The translations under genes were made by a program, and so were the position numbers. Source: Bacteroidota bacterium (GTDB lineage Bacteria; Bacteroidota; Bacteroidia; JABDFU01). From it: a DNA stretch of 49,922 nucleotides. Positions within the stretch are counted from its first letter, which is position 1. Each line of letters starts with the position of its first letter. The notes under the pieces are model-generated. The model did no database searches. It saw only the letters and a program-made list of their open reading frames with translations, and was not told the DNA's origin. Below, one piece after another: positions 26,453 to 37,026 of this stretch. The stretch lies in assembly GCA_013286805.1 (NCBI GenBank), contig JABDEY010000008.1, positions 1 through 49,922 on the forward strand. The letters are read 5' to 3'.

Positions 26453-29017
26453 TTGTCCAGCCTCCCCATATTCGAAGTTATCCCCGAAGTAAAAGCTCTT
26501 CTTGCCACAAACAAGATAGTCATCCTGCAGGCTCCGCCGGGAGCAGGGAAATCAACCATATTACCAATTCATTTATTGAATGAACCCTGGATGCAAGGAA
26601 AAAAAATAATAATGCTGGAGCCAAGGCGACTGGCTGCCCGATCAGTTGCAAGCCGTATGGCTTCCCTGCTGAAAGAGGATTTGGGAAAAACAATAGGCTA
26701 CCGGATTCGTTTTGAAACTAAAATAGGTTCAGCTACCCGTATAGAAGTTGTAACGGAAGGCCTCCTGACCCGAATGATGCAAACAGATAATGCACTTAGC
26801 GGTATAGGACTGATCATCTTCGACGAGTTTCATGAGCGAAGCCTCCATGCTGATCTGGCATTGGCCCTCTCCCGTCAGGTTCAACAAGTATTAAGAGAAG
26901 ACCTGCGCATACTAATCATGTCGGCAACAATGGACAGCAATAAGCTCTCCGGTGTATTGGAAGGTGCTCCTGTTGTAAATTCCCAGGGAAGGCAATTCCC
27001 GGTCAGAATAAATTACCTGAATACAAATCCATTAGATTATATTCAGCTGAGCATGACCAGGGCCATTCGCCAGGCTCTGGAGGAAAACAAGGGTGATATT
27101 CTTGCATTCCTGCCAGGCGCAGGAGAAATTTTACGTACAGCTCAATTACTCAAAGAGGGGCAGGTAAATGCACTCATTTATCCCTTATATGGAGACCTCT
27201 CCATGCAGGAGCAACAGAAAGCCATTCTGCCGGACCCCGGAGGAAGGCGAAAAATTATTCTGGCAACCTCCATCGCAGAAACCTCATTGACGATTGAGGG
27301 TATAACAGTTGTGATTGACAGCGGACTGTCCCGTGTTCCGAAATTTTCCCTGCAAACCGGTCTTACCCGCTTGGAAACGGTCAAACTGACGAAAGACACA
27401 GCAGAGCAACGTTCAGGCCGTGCAGGCAGAATGGGCCCCGGAACCTGTTACAGATTATGGAATGAAGCTGTCCAACTGCACCTGAACCCTCATCGCAACC
27501 CCGAAATAACAGATGCCGATCTTGCGCCTTTATTGCTGGAATTAAATCAGTGGGGAATTAAAAACCCGGATGAATTAGCCTGGGTAACAAAACCTCCGGA
27601 ATCAGCAGTTCGGCAAGCAAGGGAATTACTTCGGCAATTGGGTGCGATTAAGCAATTGGGTGCGATTAGGCAGTTGGATACAATTGCGCAAGATTCCATT
27701 ACCGAAATGGGAAAAGAAATGGCGCAGCTTCCTACCCACCCCCGCATCGCTTTTATGCTCCTCTTAGCGCGAGCAGAAGACAAGAATACAGGAAGTTCAA
27801 ATCTTACCTCACTTGCCATAGACATAGCCGCTCTGCTCGAAGAACGCGACCCTCTGTCAAAAGAAGCCGGGGCCGACCTTACCCTGAGGGTGGAAATCCT
27901 GCGCAAATCAAGAAACAAAGAATATGTAAATGCAGACCGTAATTTATTGGAACGCATTGACCGGCTTGCAAAATTCTGGCGCTCTTATTTCAAGATTGCT
28001 CCTCATTCCGGCACTGGTATTGGCAATTCCGCTCCGGCAGCAGAGGATATTGGGAAACTACTTGCCGCAGCTTATCCCGAACGTCTTGCTAAACAAATTG
28101 ACAAAAACAAACCGCGCTATCGTCTGGCGAATGGCCGAATTGCAAAGTTAGCGGAAGCCGATCCGCTAATCCATGATGAATGGCTTTCTGTCGCCCACCT
28201 CGATGCCGGTTCAGCAGAAGGCAGGATTTTTCTTGCTGCTCCTGTGAATCCGGATGACCTTTTGCACCTCGCTGATTTAAAAGAAGAAATTCATTGGGAC
28301 ACTGAAAAGGGAACGATAAGTGGTGCACTCGAAACACGAATCGGAAACATCATACTTGATCGCAGCCAGTTAAAAAATATTCCCACTGAACAAAAAATTC
28401 CAATACTTTGTGAAGCCATTCGCAAAGAAGGTTTGGAGAAAATGCTAAACTTTACTGAACAAGTTGCAGGATGGCAGGCAAGGATCATGAGTTTGGGCGT
28501 TTGGAGACCAGCAGAATTATGGCCCGATGTCAGTAACGAACACTTATTGGAAACGATTGAACGCTGGCTTGCTCCATGGCTAAATAACGTAACTAAACGG
28601 GAAGAACTAAAAAACATTGACCTCGTCCTGCTGCTTCAGAGCGTATTACCTCCGGATTTAAATCAGCACCTCGATAAGCTTGCGCCAATAAATCTAAAAG
28701 TTCCAAGCGGTTCCCTGATTCCTTTGAAGTATTTCATGGACGGAAGAGCGCCTGAGATTCACGTTCGGCTGCAGGAAGTATTCGGCCTTTTGGAAACACC
28801 CCTGATCAATGATGGAAGAACTAAAGTATTAATACATCTGCTTTCCCCTGCCCGCAGGCCTGTTCAGGTAACCCAGGACCTGAAAAGTTTTTGGACAACC
28901 ACCTATTCAGAAGTCAGGAAAGAACTCCGGATTCGCTACCCACGGCATTCCTGGCCGGAAGACCCCTGGACTGCCGAAGCAGTCAGGGGAGTAAAACCAA
29001 AAACGAAAAAAGGCTAA
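26453..29017 (+). CDS. hrpB: ATP-dependent helicase HrpB
   Basis: QAPPGAGKSTILPIHLL, DEFHERSLHADLALAL, SATMDSNKL, QRSGRAGRMGPGTCYRLW; TTG start. Confidence 0.94.
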   Translation: MSSLPIFEVIPEVKALLATNKIVILQAPPGAGKSTILPIHLLNEPWMQGKKIIMLEPRRLAARSVASRMASLLKEDLGKTIGYRIRFETKIGSATRIEVVTEGLLTRMMQTDNALSGIGLIIFDEFHERSLHADLALALSRQVQQVLREDLRILIMSATMDSNKLSGVLEGAPVVNSQGRQFPVRINYLNTNPLDYIQLSMTRAIRQALEENKGDILAFLPGAGEILRTAQLLKEGQVNALIYPLYGDLSMQEQQKAILPDPGGRRKIILATSIAETSLTIEGITVVIDSGLSRVPKFSLQTGLTRLETVKLTKDTAEQRSGRAGRMGPGTCYRLWNEAVQLHLNPHRNPEITDADLAPLLLELNQWGIKNPDELAWVTKPPESAVRQARELLRQLGAIKQLGAIRQLDTIAQDSITEMGKEMAQLPTHPRIAFMLLLARAEDKNTGSSNLTSLAIDIAALLEERDPLSKEAGADLTLRVEILRKSRNKEYVNADRNLLERIDRLAKFWRSYFKIAPHSGTGIGNSAPAAEDIGKLLAAAYPERLAKQIDKNKPRYRLANGRIAKLAEADPLIHDEWLSVAHLDAGSAEGRIFLAAPVNPDDLLHLADLKEEIHWDTEKGTISGALETRIGNIILDRSQLKNIPTEQKIPILCEAIRKEGLEKMLNFTEQVAGWQARIMSLGVWRPAELWPDVSNEHLLETIERWLAPWLNNVTKREELKNIDLVLLLQSVLPPDLNQHLDKLAPINLKVPSGSLIPLKYFMDGRAPEIHVRLQEVFGLLETPLINDGRTKVLIHLLSPARRPVQVTQDLKSFWTTTYSEVRKELRIRYPRHSWPEDPWTAEAVRGVKPKTKKG
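27635..27688 (+). repeat. Short in-frame 18-bp degenerate tandem repeat within hrpB
   Basis: caattgggtgcgattaag/caattgggtgcgattagg/cagttggatacaattgcg, encoding QLGAIK-QLGAIR-QLDTIA. Confidence 0.85.
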
Positions 29018-29050
29018 AGCCAGAAGATAAAATTTCCGTAAATTCACCAC

Positions 29051-29581
29051 ATGAGCGATAAAGTAGTTTTCAGGTTGGTTTTTGCAGTGTCCATAGTAGT
29101 ATTCTTACTGGTTCTGGTTTTGAACCGCAGATTAATTCCTGCCCCTGAACACTTTCCCTTGTTTATTTATCAACTGCCCAAGCTGCATGCCCTGCTCAAC
29201 GGAACGTGCAGCATACTGCTTATTTGTACGTTCTTCGCCATCAAGCGCAAAAATATTGCCTTGCATAAAAAGTTGAATATTACCGCTTTCTTTTTATCCT
29301 CATTATTTTTAATTTCCTATGTCACTTATCACTACCTGGCCGGTGATACCGCATACCCTGCAGAAAACCCCTTACGCCCCCTTTATCTTTTTATCCTGAC
29401 CTCCCATATTTTTTTAGCCGCAGTGGTACTTCCCCTTATTCTCTTATCCTTCTACCGGGGGCTACAGGGGCAGATTGAAAAACATAAAAAGCTTGTTCAC
29501 TGGAGTTTCCCGATCTGGCTTTATGTAACCGTTACCGGAGTAGTTGTTTATTTAATGATATCCCCCTACTATGCACACTAA
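29051..29581 (+). CDS. DUF420 family membrane protein
   Basis: 176 aa, multiple TM; LPKLHALLNGTCSILLICTFFAIKRKNIALHKKLNITAF..HKKLVHWSFPIWLYVTVTGVVVYLM. Confidence 0.88.
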   Translation: MSDKVVFRLVFAVSIVVFLLVLVLNRRLIPAPEHFPLFIYQLPKLHALLNGTCSILLICTFFAIKRKNIALHKKLNITAFFLSSLFLISYVTYHYLAGDTAYPAENPLRPLYLFILTSHIFLAAVVLPLILLSFYRGLQGQIEKHKKLVHWSFPIWLYVTVTGVVVYLMISPYYAH

Positions 29582-29599
29582 ACGCGCAAAACGCTTATT

Positions 29600-29627
29600 G
29601 ATAAACGATAACCGATTACCGATCACC
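29600..29627 (+). repeat. Heptad tandem repeat (gataaac-gataacc-gattacc-gatcacc)
   Basis: Four consecutive 7-mers related to the array at 38407-38518. Confidence 0.75.
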
Positions 29628-29636
29628 TGTTGTATA

Positions 29637-29858
29637 ATGTTATTAATGCTCCTTTTATCCTTTGATACATTCTCCCAATGCGCCATGTGCAAAGCAAATG
29701 CAGAAAGCAGTCTCAGAAATGGCTCCTCCATTGCAAAAGGGCTTAATACGGGCATTTTGTATTTAATGGCTGTCCCTTATCTTATGCTGGGCTTTATTTT
29801 CAGGGCACAGATTAAATCATTTTACCTCCGCCTGAAAAACAATTGGAATACAAAATAG
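29637..29858 (+). CDS. Small exported CxxC membrane protein of unknown function
   Basis: MLLMLLLSFDTFSQCAMCKANAESSLRNG..ILYLMAVPYLMLGFIF; ORF-track start at 29571 would make the heptad repeat coding; ATG 29637 gives a cleaner signal peptide. Confidence 0.6.
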   Translation: MLLMLLLSFDTFSQCAMCKANAESSLRNGSSIAKGLNTGILYLMAVPYLMLGFIFRAQIKSFYLRLKNNWNTK

Positions 29859-30283
29859 CTTTATCAAAAGCTCAAAAATATTGCGCTTATCAGGAGCGCT
29901 GTCACAAAGAAATTCGTGAAAAACTTAGCACCTGGAAAATTCTACCCGAACCTGCAGATGACATAATTGCTCAGCTTATTAAAGATAACTACCTGAATGA
30001 AGAACGTTTTGCGCTTACTTTTGCCGGTGGAAAATTTCGCATAAAGAAATGGGGAAGAATAAAAATAAGGCTGGAACTTGAGAAGAAAAAAATAAGTGCT
30101 TACTGCATTAAGCAGGCACTGGAAGCCATTGAAGAGAAATCTTATCTGCAAACCCTGGATCAACTCCTGAAGGTTCGTGCTAAATCAATAAAACAACTTA
30201 ACCCCATCCAGCGCAGTTATGCAATTGGGCAATATGCTATTTCGAGGGGTTTTGAGCCGGAATTGGTTTGGGAAAGGGTTTAA
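29843..30283 (+). CDS. recX: Regulatory protein RecX
   Basis: CHKEIREKLSTW..LIKDNYLNEERFALTFAGGKFRIKKWGRIKIRLELEKKKIS; TTG start. Confidence 0.85.
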   Translation: MEYKIALSKAQKYCAYQERCHKEIREKLSTWKILPEPADDIIAQLIKDNYLNEERFALTFAGGKFRIKKWGRIKIRLELEKKKISAYCIKQALEAIEEKSYLQTLDQLLKVRAKSIKQLNPIQRSYAIGQYAISRGFEPELVWERV

Positions 30284-30380
30284 ATAGTCTTGCTTTGCTT
30301 TTGCGAAGCTTAGTCTAGCCTATGCATGTGCTGGCTCAAATAACCTGTGGCAATTTGCCCTGCCTGCCTGGAGGAGCGAA

Positions 30381-30411
30381 AATAAAAAAAGCTGCCCTTT
30401 TTGGGGGCAGC
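30381..30411 (-). terminator. Rho-independent terminator for the minus-strand gene 30437..31819
   Basis: GCTGCCC..GGGCAGC stem (30391-30411); minus strand continues with TTTTTTTATT. Confidence 0.85.
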
Positions 30412-30436
30412 CCTTTTCAAAGAAGTACAAATCAGA

Positions 30437-31819
30437 TTACTTCACAATAATCATTCTCTTGGTAATACGGCTGGTTCCCGCAGTCAGCGTATAAAAATAC
30501 ATTCCTGCCTGAAGTGTACCAGAGTTCAATTGTATGGTATGCACGCCAATTGCCTGCTTGCCTTGTTCGATTGTTTGAACTTTCTGGCCGGTAATATCAA
30601 ATACTTCAAGGCTTACTCCAACATTTTCCGCCAGTGAATAGTTGATCACAGTTACATCAGAAAACGGGTTAGGAACGTTCTGACTAACATTCAGGTTTGC
30701 AGGAGTTATCTCATTGATTCCTGTAAAGCTGCTGGTTTGAGTAAGTTTGTAATAGAATTCATGCGCCTGGTACGAATAACCTAAATTCCACGCCCAGGAA
30801 GGAGTGTAAAGAGAATCCCAACCACCTGCATTTCCTCCTGGATCCAGGTTATAACGGGTACTGGTTGGTATGACAGAAGAAACATTCCAGTCGCATGGAT
30901 GCGACGCCTTACCGTTGCAATAAGTATAAGTACCATATGTACCTTTACCTGCCGCATCTCCATTCACTTCATTGGTGATAATGCCCATCGTATTCATATT
31001 ATGCCAACCGAAGGTTGTTGTATCAGAATAAGCTGGTCCACCCGATTTAAAGGTAACAGCTGTTGCCAGCAATTTTCCTGCAGCGACGGAAAAACGGTTT
31101 GTATTAAAATACTTTACCGGAAATCCAGTGGTAGGGTTAGTTGTTGAGTCAGCAACTGTCAAAGGAATCTTAAAAGTAACTGCATTTTTAGCTATAGGAG
31201 CATTTGTTCCATGGGAATATTGCTGCGCATCAAAGAAAACGGTGTCCGAAGCATAATTAGCAGTCTGACCGGTAAAATAATAAGGTCCGACCAGATTACC
31301 TGCAGTAGCACTTGAATAAAGCGTAACGATCATGGTATCAACCACAGTAGGAGCAGTAGAACGCAGGTAGTTCAATCCAACTCCCATAGAGTCAACTGTA
31401 TAAGCGCTCTTTGAATTCAATTGATAGACACCACCAGCTATGTTGGTAGCGTTTAACACAAAATCTGAAGATTTAACATCCAGAATTTGTGCTGCGCTTT
31501 CAAATTGTATATGTACTGTAGTTGTGTAGTAATTTTTAAGCAGTGGCAGGGAGTCAAAATTTAACGGTAACCAGTTTACATAAGAAATATTACCTGATTG
31601 TGCATTTGCAGCATCAGCGTAACTTAACCAGTAAACAACTGTATCTGCGGAGGCCGTAGCCATCTGAACATTACTGGTTCTGGCTTTTCCGGCAATTTTT
31701 TTTCCGTTCATCGCCTTTTGCAGCTGATTCACATGCTTAATACCTGGAACAAATTCCACTTGCGCAAAAGCAGCCCCTGCAAGTATCACTGACGCAATAA
31801 ACAAAGTAACTTTTTTCAT
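30437..31819 (-). CDS. Secreted protein with T9SS type A sorting domain
   Basis: Signal peptide MKKVTLFIASVILAGAAFAQ; C-terminus VPNPFSDVTVINYSL..VFDITGQKV..LQAGMYFYTLTAGTSRITKRMIIVK. Confidence 0.9.
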   Translation of the reverse strand: MKKVTLFIASVILAGAAFAQVEFVPGIKHVNQLQKAMNGKKIAGKARTSNVQMATASADTVVYWLSYADAANAQSGNISYVNWLPLNFDSLPLLKNYYTTTVHIQFESAAQILDVKSSDFVLNATNIAGGVYQLNSKSAYTVDSMGVGLNYLRSTAPTVVDTMIVTLYSSATAGNLVGPYYFTGQTANYASDTVFFDAQQYSHGTNAPIAKNAVTFKIPLTVADSTTNPTTGFPVKYFNTNRFSVAAGKLLATAVTFKSGGPAYSDTTTFGWHNMNTMGIITNEVNGDAAGKGTYGTYTYCNGKASHPCDWNVSSVIPTSTRYNLDPGGNAGGWDSLYTPSWAWNLGYSYQAHEFYYKLTQTSSFTGINEITPANLNVSQNVPNPFSDVTVINYSLAENVGVSLEVFDITGQKVQTIEQGKQAIGVHTIQLNSGTLQAGMYFYTLTAGTSRITKRMIIVK

Positions 31820-31850
31820 TTTAAATTGATTTTTAGATATGACGTTATTC

Positions 31851-34772
31851 CTATTTATTCTCGGTTACGAAGTTAATACTTTCCTCATTAATATCAAAAT
31901 ACTGTTCCAGAGGCGGGCATGAACATATCAGGTTCCGGTCCCCCTGCGCATTATCCACCCTGGCAACGGAAGGCCAGAACTTATTATCCTGCACCCATTT
32001 TAAAGGATAAGCAGCCTTTTCCCTGGAATAACTGTGTGTCCAGTCTGAGCAAACGACAGATTTAACAGTATGGGGAGCATTCTTAATTACATTGTCCAAG
32101 GCATCGTATTTGCCTTCAGCAATCTCCTGTATTTCTTTACGAATGGAAATCATGGCTTCACAAAAACGATCCAACTCAGTCCTTGACTCACTTTCAGTCG
32201 GTTCTATCATAAGTGTGTCATGTACCGGAAATCCTACGGTAGGAGCATGAAAGCCATAATCCATCAGGCGTTTCGCAATATCCCCTACTTCAACTCCTGC
32301 GCTGCGCTTAAAATCCACACAATTGAGTATCATTTCATGAGCCACCCTTCCGTTTTTGCCGACATATAATATGGGATAATGATCTTTCAACACTTCCTTC
32401 ATGTAATTCGCATTCAGTATGGCCAGTTGGGTTGCTTCAGTCATTCCCTCAGCTCCCAGCATCTTTATATAACCATAGGAAATAATCAGTATCAGTGCAC
32501 TTCCCCAGGGAGCGGCAGAAACAGCAGAAATCCCTTGCTCACCGCCTGTTTTTACCAAAGTATGTGAAGGCAGAAAAGGAACGAGGTGCTTCGCAACTCC
32601 AATTGGACCCATTCCTGGCCCTCCTCCTCCATGAGGAATAGCGAATGTCTTATGCAGGTTCAGGTGACAGACATCAGCCCCAATGTTACCGGGATTCGTA
32701 AGACCTACCTGTGCATTCATATTGGCCCCATCCATATATACCTGTCCTCCGTTCCCATGCACAATTTTTGTGATCTTCTGAATGCTTTCTTCAAAGACAC
32801 CATGAGTTGAAGGATACGTGACCATGAGACAGGAAAGCTGATCCTTATAGGTCTCCGCCTTTTCTTTCAGGTCATTTACCTCAATATTGCCCACTGCATC
32901 ACATTTAACCACCACAATTTTCAGACCGGCCATAGCTGCACTTGCAGGGTTAGTACCATGGGCCGATGAAGGTATTAGAGCAATATTCCTGTGTCCTTGC
33001 CCTCTTGAATTATGATACGCCCGGATAACCATCAAACCTGCATATTCGCCCTGAGCGCCGGAATTTGGTTGAAAGCTCATGGCGGCAAAACCAGTGATTG
33101 CTGATAAGTCTTTGTCTAATTCTTTGAAGATTTGCTGATACCCTTTCGTCTGATCAACCGGAGCAAAAGGATGAATGTTGGCAAACTCGGGCCAGGTTAT
33201 AGGGAAAAGTTCAGATGCAGCATTCAATTTCATGGTGCAGGATCCAAGGGGTATCATGGAATGCGTAAGTGAAAGATCTTTGTTCTCCAGACGCTTGATA
33301 TACCTCATCAGTTCGGTTTCGGAATGCCAGGAATTAAAAACAGCATGGGTCATGAACAAGGACTTTCGATGCGCGAAAGAAACCAGCAAAGGCGAGCGAT
33401 GGGAGCTAATCTGCTCCACTGAAATTTGTCCGGGTTGTCTTCCCATCAATTCTGCAAAAACGGAAATGATATCATTCACATCATCAGAGCCGGTCGTTTG
33501 ATCCAAAGCAATGATAACCACATCATCCCCGGAGTATCTGAAATTAAGTTCATTTTTCAGCGCGATCGCTTCAACCTGTTTGCACGTAAAACCAGTCGGC
33601 AGTTTTAGCTGAAGCGTATCAAAAAACAGCTCGTGCTCCACAACACAGCCGGCCTTTCGCAATTCCTGCGCCAGCAGACAGGTGGAAAAATGTACCTGCT
33701 CTGCGATTCCTTTCAGACCTTTAGGGCCATGGTAGACGGCATACATGCCGGCCATGATAGCAAGCAAAGCCTGTGCTGTACAAATGTTGGAAGTAGCCTT
33801 ATCCCTGCGTATATGCTGTTCACGGGTTTGCAAGGCCATGCGCAATGCCGGATTTCCCTGTGCATCAACCGATACGCCAATGATTCGCCCCGGCAGCAAC
33901 CGTTTGTATTCCTCTTTACAGGCAAAAAAAGCTGCATGCGGACCTCCGTAACCCATTGGCACACCAAAACGCTGGGAGTTGCCAAACACCACATCAGCAC
34001 CCCATTCCCCCGGAGGAGTTAAAAGGGTTAGTGCCAGAAGGTCTGTTGCCACAGCCAATGCAGCATCAGCTGTCTTCAGGCGCTTTACAAAACCTGAAAA
34101 ATCCTGAACAGCACCATTCATTGCCGGATATTGAACCAAAGCTCCGTATATCTTATCACTCAACTGAACCGTTTTCCAGTCTCCTGTTTCAATTTTGATT
34201 CCCAGCGGCAAGGCCCTGGTCTTAAGCACATCCAGTGTCTGAGGATAAACTTCCTCTGACACAAAAAATACATTTGCATCCCGCTTTTGAGATTCCTTCG
34301 AACGATTACTGTACAGCATAACCATAGCCTCGGCTCCTGCTGTTGCCTCATCCAGTAAAGAAGCATTGGCAATTGGCAAACCGCATAGATCAATTACCAT
34401 CGTCTGAAAATTCAATAAGGCCTCCAGCCTTCCCTGAGAAATTTCCGCCTGATAAGGCGTATAGGCCGTATACCAGCCCGGGTTCTCCAGTATGTTCCGC
34501 TGTATGACTGAAGGGACAATCGTTCCGGAATATCCCAAACCAATATAGCTGCGGAATACTTTATTTTTGGAAGCTATCTTTTTTAAGCTTTTCAGGTACT
34601 GAAATTCGCTCAGTCCGGCCTTGATTTTTAAAGGCTTCTTCAGGCGTATGCCATCCGGAATTGTCTGCGCTATTAATTCGTCTGCCGAAGCAGCTCCAAT
34701 TTTGCGAAGCATCTTATTTATTTCTGTTTCACCGGAGCCGTTGTGGCGGTTTGCAAATTTGTCTTTATACAT
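31851..34772 (-). CDS. gcvP: Glycine dehydrogenase (decarboxylating), P-protein
   Basis: [14 protein letters not shown]..(N-term), [40 protein letters not shown]-lysine motif; start chosen at MYKDKF because TAACTTTG lies just upstream. Confidence 0.96.
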   Translation of the reverse strand: MYKDKFANRHNGSGETEINKMLRKIGAASADELIAQTIPDGIRLKKPLKIKAGLSEFQYLKSLKKIASKNKVFRSYIGLGYSGTIVPSVIQRNILENPGWYTAYTPYQAEISQGRLEALLNFQTMVIDLCGLPIANASLLDEATAGAEAMVMLYSNRSKESQKRDANVFFVSEEVYPQTLDVLKTRALPLGIKIETGDWKTVQLSDKIYGALVQYPAMNGAVQDFSGFVKRLKTADAALAVATDLLALTLLTPPGEWGADVVFGNSQRFGVPMGYGGPHAAFFACKEEYKRLLPGRIIGVSVDAQGNPALRMALQTREQHIRRDKATSNICTAQALLAIMAGMYAVYHGPKGLKGIAEQVHFSTCLLAQELRKAGCVVEHELFFDTLQLKLPTGFTCKQVEAIALKNELNFRYSGDDVVIIALDQTTGSDDVNDIISVFAELMGRQPGQISVEQISSHRSPLLVSFAHRKSLFMTHAVFNSWHSETELMRYIKRLENKDLSLTHSMIPLGSCTMKLNAASELFPITWPEFANIHPFAPVDQTKGYQQIFKELDKDLSAITGFAAMSFQPNSGAQGEYAGLMVIRAYHNSRGQGHRNIALIPSSAHGTNPASAAMAGLKIVVVKCDAVGNIEVNDLKEKAETYKDQLSCLMVTYPSTHGVFEESIQKITKIVHGNGGQVYMDGANMNAQVGLTNPGNIGADVCHLNLHKTFAIPHGGGGPGMGPIGVAKHLVPFLPSHTLVKTGGEQGISAVSAAPWGSALILIISYGYIKMLGAEGMTEATQLAILNANYMKEVLKDHYPILYVGKNGRVAHEMILNCVDFKRSAGVEVGDIAKRLMDYGFHAPTVGFPVHDTLMIEPTESESRTELDRFCEAMISIRKEIQEIAEGKYDALDNVIKNAPHTVKSVVCSDWTHSYSREKAAYPLKWVQDNKFWPSVARVDNAQGDRNLICSCPPLEQYFDINEESINFVTENK

Positions 34773-34799
34773 AATACAGGCCTGATTTTTTTGGGGACT

Positions 34800-34807
34800 C
34801 AAAGTTA
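34800..34807 (-). promoter_or_regulatory. TAnnTTTG -7 element (TAACTTTG) for gcvP
   Basis: Exact motif on minus strand, 27 nt before ATG 34772. Confidence 0.5.
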
Positions 34808-34889
34808 AGAAAAAGTAAAGAAGCACTATTCATTTTTTGTGTTCCAATTAAATGCCTTAATTGCCTGCCTTAATTTATCTTTACACCCA

Positions 34890-35735
34890 TTGAAAAAACT
34901 GCAGACACTCAAGGACTTCCTGTTATTCAGCAACCTGTTTGTAGCTTTCTGTGCTTCAGCAATTACTGTCCAGACCTATTTAATTTATGCAATTAAACCA
35001 AGCCCGGCATACGTACTCTTTGTGTTTTTTGCAACGCTTTTCCTGTACAATTTTCAGCGGCTAATACTCAGTCCACAGTACAACAAAGCCCCGGGATCAT
35101 TACGACATTCATGGATAGTGGAACACAAAAGAACATTGATTGTTCTTACATTTTTTTCAGCTTGTGGAATGCTGGTCAGTATCCGTTTTCTCGGATGGAA
35201 CATTCTAAGAACGATCATTCCGCTTGGCATTATTTCGGTTTTATATTTTCTGCCCGGAATCCAGCTGAGGAAAATTCCTGTCATTAAGTCTTTAATGGTG
35301 GCGCTTATCTGGGCTCTGGTCAGCGTATTCATACCGGTTCAGCTAAGCGGGAGGAATATGTTACATACCTCCGTGCTTCTTTTAATCACAGAAAGAGCCC
35401 TTTTCTTCCTGTCACTTTGTGTAGTTTTTAACATACGCGATATGGACCACGACCGGCTTTCCAATGTTCGGACGATTCCGTCCATCTATGGGGTCAATAC
35501 AGCTATTTTAGCCGGATTATCAGGGATTGTTGCAACAGGAATTTGCACCTTCTTATTATTTCTTCGGGGCACCTACTCCGCTCAAATTGTCCTTGCAGTA
35601 TTTACTTCTTTGGTAATTACTTTCCTGCTTATCCTGAAATGCAAAAAGGGAAGTAACGAAACCTATTATTTACTTGGACTGGATGGCATGCTCCCCCTGC
35701 AGTTAATGATTGTCTGCCTTTTCAATCTTTTTTAA
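34890..35735 (+). CDS. UbiA-like prenyltransferase-type membrane protein
   Basis: Multi-pass; LFSNLFVAFCASAITVQTYL, RDMDHDRLSNVRTIPSIYGVNTA; probable TTG start at 34890 (ORF track 34839). Confidence 0.7.
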   Translation: MKKLQTLKDFLLFSNLFVAFCASAITVQTYLIYAIKPSPAYVLFVFFATLFLYNFQRLILSPQYNKAPGSLRHSWIVEHKRTLIVLTFFSACGMLVSIRFLGWNILRTIIPLGIISVLYFLPGIQLRKIPVIKSLMVALIWALVSVFIPVQLSGRNMLHTSVLLLITERALFFLSLCVVFNIRDMDHDRLSNVRTIPSIYGVNTAILAGLSGIVATGICTFLLFLRGTYSAQIVLAVFTSLVITFLLILKCKKGSNETYYLLGLDGMLPLQLMIVCLFNLF

Positions 35736-37022
35736 GGTTTCGGTAAAAACATAAGCCGTTTTCATCAGATCGCTCTCCGTATGAGCTTCAGAGACAAACC
35801 CTACCTCATATCCTGAAGGGCCAAGATATACTCCAAGTTCAAGCAGTTCACGGTGAAGCACCTTAAAATGCCGCATGCTGTCTGCATCTATATCGGCAGC
35901 AGATTGAATTTTTGGTTTGTCCGTAAAAGCAATCCAAAAAACGGAACCGATGGAAAAAAATTTCCATTTAACCTGACCGGCGTTTTCATTTCCCGGACTC
36001 ATATTATCCTTAATCTGGGCAATCAGAAATTCGGTTTTCGAACGGAGTTTGTCATAAAAACCAGGCTTTAAACATTCCTTTAATTGTGCTATTCCGGCAG
36101 ACATGGCAACAGGATTGCCGCTAAGTGTGCCGGCCTGATAAACATTCCCGTCAGGAGAAATGTGATGCATGATTTCAGAGCTCGCTCCGTATGCACCAAC
36201 AGGCAGGCCTCCTCCGATAATCTTCCCATAAGTAAGAATATCCGGTTTAATATTATAAAAGCCAGCTGCACCCGTAAAACCTAACCGGAAGCCACTGATC
36301 ACTTCATCAAACAGTAAAAGTGTTTTGTTTTCCGTACAGATTTCGCGCAAAAACTGCAGATATTCCGCATCCTGCACCAACAATCCATTATTTGCAGGGA
36401 CCGGCTCAATGATCACACAGGCAATCTGATTTTTAAATTTAGCAAATGCTTCCTGCACTGCTGCCTTATTATTCAATGGAACAACAATCGTTTCATCCAC
36501 AAAACATTTGGGAACTCCGGCAGAAGAAGAATTCCCAAAGGTCACCAGTCCGGAGCCGGCTTTCACAAGCAGTGAATCGCTGTGTCCATGGTAACACCCT
36601 TCAAATTTCAGAATTTTATCCCTTTTCGTATATCCCCTTGCCAGTCGTATGGCGCTCATGACGGCTTCCGTACCAGAGCTCACGAAGCGAATTTTTTCCA
36701 GAAAAGGGTTATTGCCGATAATTAATTCGGCCAGTTCATTTTCCAAAGCCGTAGGAGCGCCAAAGGAACTGCCATTTTCCACAGCATATTTTACTGCGTT
36801 TACCACTTTCGCATGAGCATGACCAAGTATAAGTGGCCCCCAGGAGCAGCAATAATCAATAAATTCATTTCCGTCTGCGTCCCAGATACGTGACCCTTTA
36901 CCCCTTTGAATAAACAAAGGCGAGCCTTCCACAGAGCGGAATGCCCGGACAGGGCTATTCACCCCGCCTGGAAAATAGGTTTTCGCTTTTTCATACAATT
37001 CATTTGATCTTTCTCTTTCCAT
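35703..37022 (-). CDS. hemL: Glutamate-1-semialdehyde 2,1-aminomutase
   Basis: YFPGGVNSPVRAFRSV, FVSSGTEAVMSAIRLARG, YGKIIGGGLPVGAYG; start at MERERS (37022). Confidence 0.95.
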   Translation of the reverse strand: MERERSNELYEKAKTYFPGGVNSPVRAFRSVEGSPLFIQRGKGSRIWDADGNEFIDYCCSWGPLILGHAHAKVVNAVKYAVENGSSFGAPTALENELAELIIGNNPFLEKIRFVSSGTEAVMSAIRLARGYTKRDKILKFEGCYHGHSDSLLVKAGSGLVTFGNSSSAGVPKCFVDETIVVPLNNKAAVQEAFAKFKNQIACVIIEPVPANNGLLVQDAEYLQFLREICTENKTLLLFDEVISGFRLGFTGAAGFYNIKPDILTYGKIIGGGLPVGAYGASSEIMHHISPDGNVYQAGTLSGNPVAMSAGIAQLKECLKPGFYDKLRSKTEFLIAQIKDNMSPGNENAGQVKWKFFSIGSVFWIAFTDKPKIQSAADIDADSMRHFKVLHRELLELGVYLGPSGYEVGFVSEAHTESDLMKTAYVFTETLKKIEKADNH

Positions 37023-37026
37023 GCTG

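Noticed and set aside
30284-30380. Possible tRNA or small RNA between recX and the T9SS gene
   Set aside because: No cloverleaf or T-arm sequence found; only minor inverted repeats plus the assigned terminator.
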